Positions 26,003-34,862 of a DNA stretch of 64,000 bases are shown here, one piece after another. Each line of letters starts with the position of its first letter. The first letter of the stretch is position 1. Under the pieces are notes generated by a model. The model searched no databases, was not told the origin of the DNA, and saw only the letters and a list, made by a program, of their open reading frames with translations. Origin of the DNA: Murinocardiopsis flavida. Its GTDB lineage: Bacteria; Actinomycetota; Actinomycetes; Streptosporangiales; Streptosporangiaceae. The DNA is taken from positions 124,001 through 188,000 of the forward strand of contig NZ_PYGA01000010.1 in the NCBI RefSeq assembly GCF_003014485.1, read 5' to 3'. Position numbers and translations under genes: made by a program.

Positions 26003-26548
26003 ATGGCAGATCACCAGCTCACACCCGGCATCTGGACAATCGACCAGGTCCACTCCGAGATCGGCTTCACCGTGCGCCACATGATGGTGAGCAAGGTGCG
26101 CGGGCGGTTCGAGAAGTTCGACGCGACGCTGAACGTCTCCCATGACCCGTTCCAGTCCTCCGCCAGCGCCACCATCGACGCCCGGTCGATCAACACCGAC
26201 AACCAGCAGCGCGACGACCACGTGCGGTCCGCCGACTTCTTCGACGTCGACAGCAACCCGGAGTTCACCTTCGTCTCCACCGGCGCCGTGCAGAAGGGCG
26301 ACGACTTCGTCGTCACCGGCGACCTGTCGATCAAGGGCAACACCCGCCCCATCGAACTGGCCGTCGAGTTCAACGGCACCACCCGCGACCCCTACGGCCT
26401 GCTCCGCGCCGGCTTCCACGCCGAGACCGAGATCAGCCGCAAGGAGTTCGGCGTCGACATCGAGATGCCGATGGACGGCGGCGGCGTCGTCGTGGGCGAC
26501 AAGATCAAGATCGAGATCGACGCGGAGTTCACCCTTCAGGAGAACTGA
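26003..26548 (+). CDS. YceI-family lipocalin-fold protein
   Basis: 181 residues, no signal peptide, so cytoplasmic. The YceI pattern is clear: GIWTIDQVHSEIGFTVRHMM at the N-terminus, DDHVRSADFFDVDSNPEFTF in the middle and KEFGVDIEMPMDGGGVVVGD near the end. The fold is a beta-barrel binding polyisoprenoid-like chains or amphiphiles in characterised members. GGGG stands seven bases before the ATG. Divergent from and probably regulated by the MarR protein. Confidence 0.92.
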   Translation: MADHQLTPGIWTIDQVHSEIGFTVRHMMVSKVRGRFEKFDATLNVSHDPFQSSASATIDARSINTDNQQRDDHVRSADFFDVDSNPEFTFVSTGAVQKGDDFVVTGDLSIKGNTRPIELAVEFNGTTRDPYGLLRAGFHAETEISRKEFGVDIEMPMDGGGVVVGDKIKIEIDAEFTLQEN

Positions 26549-26580
26549 CGATCGGGCCCCGATCGCGGCCGCCTAGCATC

Positions 26581-26612
26581 GGGGGCGCCGGCGCAGCCGC
26601 GCCGGCGCCCCC
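26581..26612 (+). terminator. Strong hairpin after yceI
   Basis: Perfect 14-base arms (26581-26594 and 26599-26612, GGGGGCGCCGGCGC and its complement) around a 4-base loop. It follows yceI by 32 bases and precedes the DUF2470 gene. A possible -10 (TAGCAT, 26574-26579) lies just before it, so it may also form in the leader of the DUF2470 transcript. Confidence 0.75.
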
Positions 26613-26639
26613 TTCGCGCATCCCGAGGAGCCCAGCCCC

Positions 26640-26939
26640 GTGCCGGCACAACCGTTCAGCCCCGAAGTCGTCAGCGCCGTCACCGCGCACATGAACGGCG
26701 ACCACCCCGAGGACACCCTGGTGATCTGCCGCGCGTTCGGCGGGCGCCGCGACGCCACGGCGGCCCGCATGGTCGGCCTCGACGCCGAGGGCGGCGACTA
26801 CCTGGTCACGGCCGACGGCGCCGAGGAGCCGCTGCGCGTCCCGTGGTCGTACCGGCTGACCGAGCGCGCCGAGATCCGCCGCGAGGTGGTCCGGCTGTAC
26901 CGCGAGGGCTGCGCGGTCCTTGGCCTCGAACCCCGGTAG
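26640..26939 (+). CDS. DUF2470 domain protein
   Basis: 99 residues made of one DUF2470 domain: VVSAVTAHMNGDHPEDTLVICRAFGG at the N-terminus with the conserved HMNxDH motif (residues 17-22), ending EIRREVVRLYREG. In larger proteins this domain forms the C-terminal part of haem-handling FMN-binding split-barrel proteins; here it stands alone. GTG start with GAGGAG about ten bases upstream. The function as a single domain is unknown. Confidence 0.85.
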   Translation: MPAQPFSPEVVSAVTAHMNGDHPEDTLVICRAFGGRRDATAARMVGLDAEGGDYLVTADGAEEPLRVPWSYRLTERAEIRREVVRLYREGCAVLGLEPR

Positions 26940-26967
26940 CGGCGGCCCGTACCCCTGGACTCTCAGC

Positions 26968-27056
26968 GGCCTCCGCGCCGTTCCTTCCGCTTCGGGCGCC
27001 TCGGAATGGCGGGAACGGCACGGAGGCCGGCCGCCGAGGTGGACCGAAAGTCCACC
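26968..27056 (+). promoter_or_regulatory. Two hairpins between the DUF2470 and kinase genes
   Basis: Hairpin 1: GGCCTCCGCGCCGTTCC (26968-26984) with 27012-27028, one mismatch in 17. Hairpin 2: GGTGGAC (27038-27044) with GTCCACC (27050-27056), perfect. The first is probably the DUF2470 terminator. The second lies about 50 bases upstream of the kinase -10 and could be an operator. Confidence 0.5.
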
Positions 27057-27108
27057 CCCTAAGGGAAATACCGGGCTCGGGGCGCCGCCGCCGCGGCGGC
27101 GGCTCGCC

Positions 27109-27120
27109 TACCCTGGGCGG
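27109..27120 (+). promoter_or_regulatory. -10 element suggesting a leaderless kinase transcript
   Basis: TACCCT at 27109-27114 is followed after five bases by the GTG at 27120. No ribosome site stands before this codon. Transcription from this -10 would begin at or next to the GTG. Confidence 0.4.
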
Positions 27121-29666
27121 TGACACGCCCGCGAGCCCACGAAGGAACGCCGCACCAGACGATGGCCACACCCGAACCGTCAGACCCCGCAGCCCCCACG
27201 ACCCAGATCGAGGCAGGCCGCACACGCTGGGTGACCCGGATCCTGCGCCCCGGCGAGCCCGCGGCCGCCGCGGCGCCCGCCGCCGCGCCGTCGTCCGATG
27301 CCGAGCCCACGGCCGTGCGGCCCGCCGCCGCGCCGCGGACCCGCCGCCTGGGCGCACCGCGCGGCGACGCCGGGGGGCGCAAGCCCGCCCGCAAAGGGGT
27401 CCGGCTGCCCGGCGCGGTGAACCGGATGATCTCGCGCGCGGTCACGGGTCCCGCCGCCGAGCTCGACTACGCGGTCCCCGCGGAGCTCCGCCGCTCCTAC
27501 GAGGTCGTCGACCACATCGGGTCGGGCGGCGAGGCGGTGGTCTACCTCGCCCATCCCACCGGCGACGCCGACCGCAGCATCGCCCTGAAGATCTACCGCC
27601 CCGGGCACGACATCAACCGCGAGCTGCTCGACCGGCTGCGGGCGCGCGGCGCGGCCGACCCGCACACGCCGGCCATCCACGGCTACGGGTACGCGGGGAG
27701 CGTGTGGGGCGAGCAGATCGCGTGGGAGGCCCAGGAGTACTTCGCCGCCGGTTCGCTGCGCGCGGTCATGGACGACGCACCGCTGCCCGAGGAGCGGGCC
27801 CGCGCCGTGGTCGGCGCCGTGGCCGAGTGCCTCCGGCACTGGCAGGAGACCCTCCAGCACAACCACACCGACGTCAAGCCCGAGAACCTGCTGGTCCGCG
27901 GGCTCGATCCGCCGGTGTTCGCCCTGACCGACTTCGGCGGCGCGGTGCGGGCGACCATGAGCCGGGTCTACGGCGGTTTGGCGATCACCGAGGACTACGC
28001 CGCTCCGGAGGTCGTGGAGGGCCGCCGCGAGGCCGCGGCCGCGTGGTGGTCGCTGGGGATCATGGTGCACGAGCTCACGACCGGGCGGCGGCCCGCGCGC
28101 GGTGAGAACTGGCTCAGCGCGCGCAGCACCGAGATCGACGTGTCCGCCATCACCGACGACCGGTGGCGGCTGCTGGCGCGCGGGCTGCTGACCCCCGTCC
28201 CCAGTGCGCGCTGGGGCTATGAGCAGGTCCGGCAGTGGCTCGCCGGTGAACGGCCCGAGGTGGTCAAGCCGCGCAGGCACGCCCCGATCCTGTTCGCCGA
28301 CGTCAACCACGAGGACCCGCCGAGCCTCGCGTTCGACCTGCTCGACCGCTCCGACAAGGGCGAGGTGTGGCTGCGCACGCACTGGCCGTCGCTGCGCACC
28401 TGGCTCGACCGCGAGGTGAACGACTACACCTTCGACCGCGCCTACCTCACCTCGCTCGCCGAGCACCCCGAACGGGCGCACCTCGCCATCAGCGCGCTGG
28501 CGGCCCGGTTCGTCCCGGGGATGCCGCCCCGGTACCGCGGCCACGAGGTCAGCGCCGAGGGGGTGTTGGCCATGGCGACCGGCGAGAGCAGCCGGTTCGC
28601 GGTGCTGCGCGAGGCCGTCGAGATGGGCGCGCTGTCGCTGGCGGCCCGGCACTTCTGCGATCACCCGGAGTGCCGCGCCCAGGGCACCAACCGGTGCGCG
28701 CTGCTCGAACGCGTGCAGCACGAGGTGCCGCTCATCGTCGACCGCACCCGGTCGACGGTCGAGGGGCTCGGCCAGCCGAACCCGGCCGGGCTCACCCCGC
28801 CGGAGCCCCACGAGTGGGACGCCGCGTGGGCGCACGCGGCGGAGCTCGTCCTCGACCCGGAGGCCCCGTCCCGGTACCGGCGCCGGTTGCGCGCGCAGTC
28901 CTGGCACCCGGCCCAGCGCAGCGACGCGCCGCGTTCGCCGTGGTGGCGCGAGCAGCGCACCACGGCGGTGCGCGGCGACGACGGCACCGTCGCGACGAAC
29001 GCCGCCTTCGTCACGGCGGTCCTGATGCTCCCGAGCGCCACCCGCGCCGGCGGGGCGCAGCGCGAACGCGACCGGTTGAACGGCAAGGTCCGCCGCCAGG
29101 CGCTGCTCGACCGCGCCCGGCAGCAGGTCGGCCGCTCCACCGGCTCAGGCGAGGGTGCGCGCGAGAACCGGGAGCTCGACCCCGCCGCGCGCGCCGCCCG
29201 GGTCGAGCGCGGCATGCGGCAGATCCGCCGCGCCATGGGCTCGGGCCGGTGCCGCCGCTTCGCGTACCCCGCGGCGCTGCTGGGCGTGCTCGACGGTGTC
29301 GGCGGGCTGCTGTACCCGGCCGGCGGCTACTACACCGATGTGGCCTTCACCGGCGACTCCATCGAGGGCGTGCGCGCGTTCAGCGGCGCCGCGCCCGTCG
29401 ACGCGGTCTCGACGGCGGCCTCGGCGGTGCTGTCGCTGCTGCCGGGCGGGGTGGCGCTCATGTGGGGCTTCCCGCTGCTGCTCGCCATCGCGCTGGTGCT
29501 GCTCGGCCGAACGGCGGCGAACCAGCAGCGCAAGGCCCGCACCCAGCTCATCTCCTACCGGCTCGCCCTCGCGGGTTCGGCGCTAATGGCGGTGCGCCTG
29601 CTGGCGAGCGGGCTGTTCCTGCTGTGCATGGGAGTGCTGATCCCCTTGGACCTCCTGCTGAGCTGA
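27120..29666 (+). CDS. Ser/Thr protein kinase with a long uncharacterised C-terminal half and membrane anchor
   Basis: 848 residues. The disordered Ala/Pro/Arg-rich N-terminus (1-115) contains TTQIEAG. The kinase domain (about 125-385) has the glycine loop IGSGGEAVVY (133-142), Lys157, HTDVKPENLL with Asp251 and Asn256, DFGG with Asp271, and an APE at 295-297, so it looks active. Residues about 400-690 match no domain I know; they include a Cys cluster FCDHPECRAQGTNRC. Hydrophobic spans follow at about 700-725, 745-785 and 805-848. No PASTA repeats. An ATG at 27162 is the alternative start. The gene stands alone; no phosphatase or substrate gene is adjacent. Confidence 0.88.
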   Translation: MTRPRAHEGTPHQTMATPEPSDPAAPTTQIEAGRTRWVTRILRPGEPAAAAAPAAAPSSDAEPTAVRPAAAPRTRRLGAPRGDAGGRKPARKGVRLPGAVNRMISRAVTGPAAELDYAVPAELRRSYEVVDHIGSGGEAVVYLAHPTGDADRSIALKIYRPGHDINRELLDRLRARGAADPHTPAIHGYGYAGSVWGEQIAWEAQEYFAAGSLRAVMDDAPLPEERARAVVGAVAECLRHWQETLQHNHTDVKPENLLVRGLDPPVFALTDFGGAVRATMSRVYGGLAITEDYAAPEVVEGRREAAAAWWSLGIMVHELTTGRRPARGENWLSARSTEIDVSAITDDRWRLLARGLLTPVPSARWGYEQVRQWLAGERPEVVKPRRHAPILFADVNHEDPPSLAFDLLDRSDKGEVWLRTHWPSLRTWLDREVNDYTFDRAYLTSLAEHPERAHLAISALAARFVPGMPPRYRGHEVSAEGVLAMATGESSRFAVLREAVEMGALSLAARHFCDHPECRAQGTNRCALLERVQHEVPLIVDRTRSTVEGLGQPNPAGLTPPEPHEWDAAWAHAAELVLDPEAPSRYRRRLRAQSWHPAQRSDAPRSPWWREQRTTAVRGDDGTVATNAAFVTAVLMLPSATRAGGAQRERDRLNGKVRRQALLDRARQQVGRSTGSGEGARENRELDPAARAARVERGMRQIRRAMGSGRCRRFAYPAALLGVLDGVGGLLYPAGGYYTDVAFTGDSIEGVRAFSGAAPVDAVSTAASAVLSLLPGGVALMWGFPLLLAIALVLLGRTAANQQRKARTQLISYRLALAGSALMAVRLLASGLFLLCMGVLIPLDLLLS

Positions 29667-29745
29667 CCGCAGGGTCGGCGGACCGGTCGGCGGCGGGCGC
29701 CGGCGGGCCCCGGACACGGTCGCGATCAGCGGGGAGCCGCCGGAG

Positions 29746-29751
29746 TAGGAT
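29746..29751 (+). promoter_or_regulatory. -10 element for a leaderless galM transcript
   Basis: TAGGAT lies six bases before the GTG start codon at 29758, and no ribosome site is present between them. This is the spacing expected of a leaderless mRNA, common in actinomycetes. Confidence 0.5.
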
Positions 29752-29757
29752 CTGCGG

Positions 29758-30672
29758 GTGAGCGATGCGATCGAACTGACGGCCGGGCACTACCGCGCCG
29801 TGGTCCACCCGTACGGTGCCGCGCTGTGCGCATTGGAGTACGCGGGGCGCGACCTCGTCTGGGGCTACGATCCCGGCGGGGCCCCCGCCTTCTCCCAGGG
29901 GCAGTTGCTGCTGCCGTGGCCCAACCGGATCGCCGACGGCCGCTACACCTTCGGCGGCGCCGAACACCGCCTGCCCCTCAACGAGCCGCAGCGGCACAAC
30001 GCCATCCACGGGCTGGTCTCCGACCGCATGTGGCGCACCGTCGACGCCGGGCCGGCCGCGGCCCGGTTCACCGTCGGCATCGACGCGCCCGCCGGGTACC
30101 CGTTCCAGGTCGAGTGCACGGCCGCGTACGCGCTCGACCCCGAGCAGGGGCTCACCCTGGCCCTCGGGGGGCGCAACACCGGCGCAGTGCCCGCGCCGTT
30201 CGGCGCGGGCAGCCACTTCTACCTCACGGTCGGCCAGGTGCTCGACCACACGGTGCTCCGGCTCCCGGCGGGGCGGCGCCTGCCGGTCGACGAGCGGCGG
30301 CTGCTTCCCACGGGGGCGCCGGTGCCGGTCGCGCATCCCGGCGACGACTTCCGCGACCCCCGGCCCCTGGGGGCCGCGTCCTTCGACACCGCGTTCACGG
30401 ACCTGCGCCGCGGCGCCGACGGCGCGGCGTGGACGGTGCTGTCGGGCGGCGGGCACGCGGTGGGCCTGTGGGCCGACGCCGCCTACCCCTGGTTGCAGGT
30501 GTTCAGCTCCGACCCGATCGAGCCGCACCGCGGCCAGCTCGCCGTCGAACCCATGACCTGCCCGCCCAACGCGTTCGCGTCGGGGATCGACCTGATCACG
30601 CTGGAGCCGGGCGGTTCGGTGTCGGCCCGGTTGGGCGTCCGCGACGTCGCACCGCTCACTCCGACCCGTTGA
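29758..30672 (+). CDS. Aldose 1-epimerase family protein
   Basis: 304 residues, mutarotase fold. LLLPWPNRIADGRYTF (about 42-57) and NAIHGLVSDRMW (about 81-92) carry the substrate-binding Arg and His; GAGSHFYL holds the second His and FDTAFTDL the Asp region. It interconverts alpha and beta anomers of a hexose or related sugar. It has no sugar gene neighbours, so the sugar is unknown. The 3' end overlaps the convergent MocA-like gene by 17 bases. Confidence 0.88.
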   Translation: MSDAIELTAGHYRAVVHPYGAALCALEYAGRDLVWGYDPGGAPAFSQGQLLLPWPNRIADGRYTFGGAEHRLPLNEPQRHNAIHGLVSDRMWRTVDAGPAAARFTVGIDAPAGYPFQVECTAAYALDPEQGLTLALGGRNTGAVPAPFGAGSHFYLTVGQVLDHTVLRLPAGRRLPVDERRLLPTGAPVPVAHPGDDFRDPRPLGAASFDTAFTDLRRGADGAAWTVLSGGGHAVGLWADAAYPWLQVFSSDPIEPHRGQLAVEPMTCPPNAFASGIDLITLEPGGSVSARLGVRDVAPLTPTR

Positions 30673-31252
30673 GCAGCTCCCGCAGGCGCGCCAGGTCATC
30701 CGCCGTGTCGATGTCGTCGGCCGCCGCGATCCCGTCGCACGGCACCTCGGTCACGTCGGGGTGGGACCGCAGGAACGGGCGGGCGCCGACGTCGCCCTCC
30801 GCCATGGCGCGCACGGCGGGCCAGTGCTCGCGGCCCAATAGCACCGGGTTGCGCACGGCGCCGTTGTAGGTGGCGGCGGCCACGCGGGCGCCGTCGGCGT
30901 GTGCGGCGCGGAGGCGGCGCACGGCCTCGGCGGACACCAGCGGCTGGTCGGCGAGCGCGACGACCACCGCGTCGGGCCCGTCCGCCGCGCCGTCGAGGGC
31001 CTCCAGGCCCGCCCGAAGCGAGGACCCCATGCCGCTGCGCCAGTCGGGATTGCGCACGATCCGCGCGTCGGGCACTGCGGTGTCGGCGGCGCCCAGCACG
31101 ACCAGGACCGGCGCGCAGCCGCCCGCGCGGAGCAGCCGCGCGCCGCGGCGGGCCAGCGTCTCCCCGCCGAGTTCGATGACGGCCTTGGGGCGGCCCAGCC
31201 GGGCCCCCTCCCCCGCTGCGAGCAGCAGCCCGGCGACAACGCGCGCGCTCAC
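30656..31252 (-). CDS. Molybdenum cofactor nucleotidyltransferase, MocA/MobA-like
   Basis: 198 residues with the NTP-transferase N-terminus LLLAAGEGARLGRPKAVIEL and the metal-site region VVVALADQPLVSAE near 95. It probably links CMP (or GMP) to molybdopterin for insertion into hydroxylases. The GTG start overlaps the upstream stop (GTGA). With XdhC, CoxE and CoxD on the same strand upstream, it forms a maturation set for a CO-dehydrogenase/xanthine-dehydrogenase-type enzyme. Confidence 0.87.
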   Translation of the reverse strand: MSARVVAGLLLAAGEGARLGRPKAVIELGGETLARRGARLLRAGGCAPVLVVLGAADTAVPDARIVRNPDWRSGMGSSLRAGLEALDGAADGPDAVVVALADQPLVSAEAVRRLRAAHADGARVAAATYNGAVRNPVLLGREHWPAVRAMAEGDVGARPFLRSHPDVTEVPCDGIAAADDIDTADDLARLRELLNGSE

Positions 31253-31872
31253 CGGTCGTGCTGCTCGCCGGAGGTGAACCCGTGGCCGCTCCAGTCGACA
31301 CGGGAGTCGCTGAATCCGCCGGTGCTCCAGTCGTGCGGCTGGTCCCGGGGGGAGCCGTCGGCGTGCTCGTCGCCGGGATCGGTGCCGTCGGTGCCGCCGG
31401 TGCCTTCGGGGCCGGGACTCCCGGGGCCGGTGCGGTCGCGGCCCGCGTCCGGCTCGGAGGGCCGCGCGGGCTCCGCGCGGCGCGGCGCGCCGGGGCCGTC
31501 GTAGCGGCGCCGGCCCTCGTCGGCGAGCCCGTCGGCGGGGTCGGGCGCGCCCTTGACCTCCTCGTCGATGAGCTTCGCCGCCTGGTCGTCCACGCTCGTG
31601 GTCAGGGGACCCGCGTTGTGGGGCTGGCCCTGGATGAGCGCCGCGGCCTGCTCGTCGATGGTCGCCGTCATAGGCGAGCCGCCCTGGTCGACCTCGACGG
31701 TCTGCGGGGCGTGGGTGCCCTTCTCCTCGGGAGTGAACTCCTCACGGGCGGGGTCGGCGTGGCCGCTGCGGAAGAACTTCTTCGGCTTCTTGGTCCACTG
31801 CACGAGCGCCCAGGTCCCGAAAATCCCGAACGCCAGTATCAGTAGTCCCGTGACCACCAGGAACTGCACCAT
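31249..31872 (-). CDS. Hypothetical single-span membrane protein, acidic and low complexity
   Basis: 207 residues. One membrane span (about 3-25, FLVVTGLLILAFGIFGTWAL) followed by a basic patch KKPKKFFRSG and a long acidic, Gly/Asp/Pro-rich tail predicted to be disordered. Two similar short units, ATIDEQAAALIQG and TSVDDQAAKLIDE, lie near 70 and 90. I do not recognise it. It is coupled to the MocA-like gene and lies between it and another single-span protein of like design. Confidence 0.72.
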   Translation of the reverse strand: MVQFLVVTGLLILAFGIFGTWALVQWTKKPKKFFRSGHADPAREEFTPEEKGTHAPQTVEVDQGGSPMTATIDEQAAALIQGQPHNAGPLTTSVDDQAAKLIDEEVKGAPDPADGLADEGRRRYDGPGAPRRAEPARPSEPDAGRDRTGPGSPGPEGTGGTDGTDPGDEHADGSPRDQPHDWSTGGFSDSRVDWSGHGFTSGEQHDR

Positions 31873-31947
31873 CGTCGCCCTCTCGCCGTGTCGCGCGGTC
31901 GCGCCCCTTTACGTGATCATTGCCCTCAGGACGGCGGCGGCAACATC

Positions 31948-32424
31948 TCAGCCCCGGGAATCGCCCTTCTCGCCGGGCTCGTCGGGCTCGTCGGGCTCGC
32001 CGGCCGGAGGGCGCTGCGGGAGGAACCCGCCTTCGGGGATGTCGGCCTCCGGCAGCCGCTTCGACGGTTTGGGGACCTGGCGGAGGAAGCCGCCCGGCGG
32101 TTCGGGTGGCGGCGGCGCGTAGTCGTCCTTGGTGCCCGGCGGCGGTCCGTAGGGGCTTTCGGACGGCGGCCGGCCGATGCCCTCGCCGATCTCGCCGGGC
32201 GCCACGTTCTGCGAGGGGTGGCTCTCGTCCACGATGGTCTCGGGCTCCTGACCGGCGTTCTCGTCGGCGTAGAGGTCGGAATGCCCCGTGCGGCCCCGCT
32301 CGGAGTCGCCGATGCCGCCGCGGAAGACGCGCCGCGGCTGGTTGATCATCGTGATCCGGAACCAGAGGAACGACACCACCCCCACGACCAGGAGCACGGC
32401 GAGGACTCCGAACCACGGCGACAT
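31948..32424 (-). CDS. Hypothetical single-span membrane protein, proline-rich
   Basis: 158 residues: an N-terminal span (about 4-22, WFGVLAVLLVVGVVSFLWF), a basic patch, then a Pro/Gly/Glu-rich disordered tail. The same layout as the neighbouring 207-residue protein suggests related roles, but the sequences do not align well by eye. Possibly membrane scaffolds for the adjacent Cox/Xdh maturation proteins; that is inference from position only. Confidence 0.68.
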   Translation of the reverse strand: MSPWFGVLAVLLVVGVVSFLWFRITMINQPRRVFRGGIGDSERGRTGHSDLYADENAGQEPETIVDESHPSQNVAPGEIGEGIGRPPSESPYGPPPGTKDDYAPPPPEPPGGFLRQVPKPSKRLPEADIPEGGFLPQRPPAGEPDEPDEPGEKGDSRG

Positions 32425-32571
32425 AGCGGTCTCCCGTCGCAGGGGCCGCGCCCCGCGCGCGGCCGGATCCCCCGACGCCTATAACACCACCGGGCAGGGG
32501 CGCTGTCAGTACCGGAGTGCGATCCGGTGCAATGGTGCGCACCCGAAACGCCGTGCAGCGCACGGCCGAAT

Positions 32572-33696
32572 TCAGCGGGTCAGGCTCATCCCCAGCGGCT
32601 CGGAGTGGATCCGGCCGTCCGTCTCGTGCAGCGGGCGGCCCGTGCCGCCCCACCGGGTCTGGATCAGCTCGGCGGCGATGGACACCGCGGTCTCCTCGGG
32701 CGTGCGCGCCCCCAGGTCCAGGCCGATGGGCGAGCGCAGCCGCGCCAGCCGGTCCTCGGAGACCCCCGACTCGCGCAGCCGCGCCATGCGGTCGTCGTGG
32801 GTGCGGCGGCTCCCCATGGCGCCGATGTAGCCGGCCGGGGTCGCGAGCGCGGCCTTGAGCACGGGCACGTCGAACTTCGGGTCGTGGGTGAGGACGCAGA
32901 TCGCGGTCCGCTCGTCGACCTCCGGCGCGACCTCGGCGAGGAACACGTGCGGCCACTTCACCACCACCTCGTCGGCTTTGGGGAAGCGCTTGGCCGTGGC
33001 GAACACCGGGCGGGCGTCGCACACGGTCACCCGGTAGCCGAGGTAGGCGCCGACGTCGGCCACCGCTGCGGCGAAGTCGATGGCGCCGAACACCAGCATG
33101 CGGGGCGCCGGCGCGAAGGACTGGACGAACACCTCCAGCTCGTCGCCGCGCCGCTGGCCGTCGGCGCCGTAGCGCAGGATGCCGGTGCGGCCTTGGGCGA
33201 GCATGCCGCGCGCGTCGTCGGCGACCGCCTGGTTCAGCCGCTCGCCCCCGAGGTCGCCGTCGGCGCGGTCGGGCCGGATGACCGCGCGGCGGCCCAGGTG
33301 CGGGCCCGAGGCGACGGTGGCGACGGCGACCGGCCGGTGCGCGTCGACATCGGCGATGACCTCGCCCAGGTCCGGGTGCGTGGTCGGGTCGACGGGCTCC
33401 ACGAGGATGTGCAGGGTGCCGCCGCAGGTCAGGCCGACCGCGAAGGCGTCGTCGTCGCTCACCCCGTAGGTCTCGCGCACGGCCGTGCCGGTGCCGATGA
33501 CCTCCTGGGCCAGTTCGTAGACGGCGCCTTCGACGCACCCGCCGGACACGCTGCCGATGACCTCGCCCGAGGCGCTGACGGCCATGGCGGCGCCGGCCTC
33601 GCGCGGCGCACTGTGGTAGGTGTCGATGACGGTCGCGATCGCGAACGTCTCGCCGCTGCGGTACAGACCGGCGACGCCGGTGCGGATGTCACGCAC
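32572..33696 (-). CDS. XdhC/CoxI-family molybdenum hydroxylase maturation protein
   Basis: 374 residues. The N-terminal XdhC domain has GSVSGGCVEGAVYE (about 48-61) with its conserved Cys. The C-terminal domain is a Rossmann fold, RMLVFGAIDFAAAVADVG near 200. XdhC-type proteins bind sulfurated molybdenum cofactor and insert it into the hydroxylase. GTG start at 33696 with GGGGAGGA upstream, overlapping the end of the CoxE-like gene by eight bases. Confidence 0.92.
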   Translation of the reverse strand: MRDIRTGVAGLYRSGETFAIATVIDTYHSAPREAGAAMAVSASGEVIGSVSGGCVEGAVYELAQEVIGTGTAVRETYGVSDDDAFAVGLTCGGTLHILVEPVDPTTHPDLGEVIADVDAHRPVAVATVASGPHLGRRAVIRPDRADGDLGGERLNQAVADDARGMLAQGRTGILRYGADGQRRGDELEVFVQSFAPAPRMLVFGAIDFAAAVADVGAYLGYRVTVCDARPVFATAKRFPKADEVVVKWPHVFLAEVAPEVDERTAICVLTHDPKFDVPVLKAALATPAGYIGAMGSRRTHDDRMARLRESGVSEDRLARLRSPIGLDLGARTPEETAVSIAAELIQTRWGGTGRPLHETDGRIHSEPLGMSLTR

Positions 33697-34852
33697 GGGA
33701 TCCTCCCCTTTCGGTGGGTACTCGCCGCGGCGCCGGTCGGCCCCGGGGTCCGGTGCCGCCGATGACGGTGGCCAGGTCCTCCAGCGCGCCCAGGCTGTGC
33801 CCGGACACGAAGTCGTCGATGTGCGGCAGCGCGGCCCGCATCCCGCCCGTGATGGGCTGGAACCCGGGCTGGGCCTTGTGCGGGTTGACCCACACCACCC
33901 GGTACGCGAGCCGGTGCAGGCGCGCCATCTGCGCGCCGAGCAGGGCGCAGTCGCCGCGCTCCCAGCCGTCGGACGCCACGACCACGAGGGCGCCGCGCGC
34001 CATGCCGCGCTGCCCGTGCAGGTCGAGGAACTCCTTGAGTTCGGCGCCCAGCCGGGTGCCGCCGCTCCAGTCGGGAATGGCGGCGCCCGCCGCCCGCAGC
34101 GCGGCGTCGGCGTCGCGCCGGGCGAGTTCCCTGGTGACGCGGGTGAGCCGGGTCCCGGCGCTGAACACCTCGGTCTGCCCGGGATGCCCGCGCACCACGG
34201 CGTGGGCGAGCCGCAGCAGGGCGTCGGCGTAGGGCTCCATGGAGCCGCTGACGTCGACCAGCAGCACGACGCGGCGCGGCCGCGCCACCCGGCGCCTGCG
34301 CGGCAGGTGGAACGCCTCGCCGCCCTGCCGCAGGGTGGCGCGCACCGTGCGGGAGAGGTCCAGCCGGCCGCGGTGCGCCGGCCGGGTGCGCCGGGTCCGC
34401 CGGTAGGGGCGGCGCACGCTGATGAGCGACAGCAGCCGGGCGACCTCGGCGCGCTCCTCGGCGCTCAGGGCCGCGATGTCGCGGGAGCGCAGGACCTCGG
34501 TGTCGGCGGCCGCGCCGAGCAGGTCGGGGTCGCCGCCGGCGTCGCCGCCATCAGCGGGCCACTGCGCGGGGCGCGCGGCAGGGACGGGCGCGCCGCGCCG
34601 GCCGGGGCGCGGCGGCGGCCCGCCGAAGTACAGGGCGAAGCACGCGTCGTAGCGGGGCAGGTCGGCGCGCGCGGAGCAGAGCGTGAGGCGGCCCGCCCAG
34701 TAGACCGACGCGGGGTCGGCGGGGTCGAGGTCGCGCAGCGCGCGCAGGAACGCCTGCCCGCTGCCCGTCCCCGCGGGGACCCCGGCGGCGCGCAGGGAAC
34801 GGACGAAGCCCAGCATCGTCTCCGTCGCGTCGCGCCCCGCCGTGCCCGCCAT
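33689..34852 (-). CDS. CoxE-like VWA domain protein
   Basis: 387 residues. An N-terminal helical region is followed by a basic stretch (about 150-200) and a VWA domain with the MIDAS motif VLLVDVSGSMEP near 205 and SGGTRLGAEL near 268. CoxE partners the CoxD AAA+ ATPase in maturing the CO-dehydrogenase copper-molybdenum site. It overlaps the XdhC gene and follows the CoxD-like gene by ten bases, the canonical order CoxD-CoxE-maturation factor. Confidence 0.9.
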   Translation of the reverse strand: MAGTAGRDATETMLGFVRSLRAAGVPAGTGSGQAFLRALRDLDPADPASVYWAGRLTLCSARADLPRYDACFALYFGGPPPRPGRRGAPVPAARPAQWPADGGDAGGDPDLLGAAADTEVLRSRDIAALSAEERAEVARLLSLISVRRPYRRTRRTRPAHRGRLDLSRTVRATLRQGGEAFHLPRRRRVARPRRVVLLVDVSGSMEPYADALLRLAHAVVRGHPGQTEVFSAGTRLTRVTRELARRDADAALRAAGAAIPDWSGGTRLGAELKEFLDLHGQRGMARGALVVVASDGWERGDCALLGAQMARLHRLAYRVVWVNPHKAQPGFQPITGGMRAALPHIDDFVSGHSLGALEDLATVIGGTGPRGRPAPRRVPTERGGSRA

Positions 34853-34862
34853 CGGCGCCGCC

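Noticed and set aside
27180-28907. 575-codon minus-strand frame opposite the kinase
   Set aside because: Antisense to the kinase domain; no recognisable motif or ribosome site.
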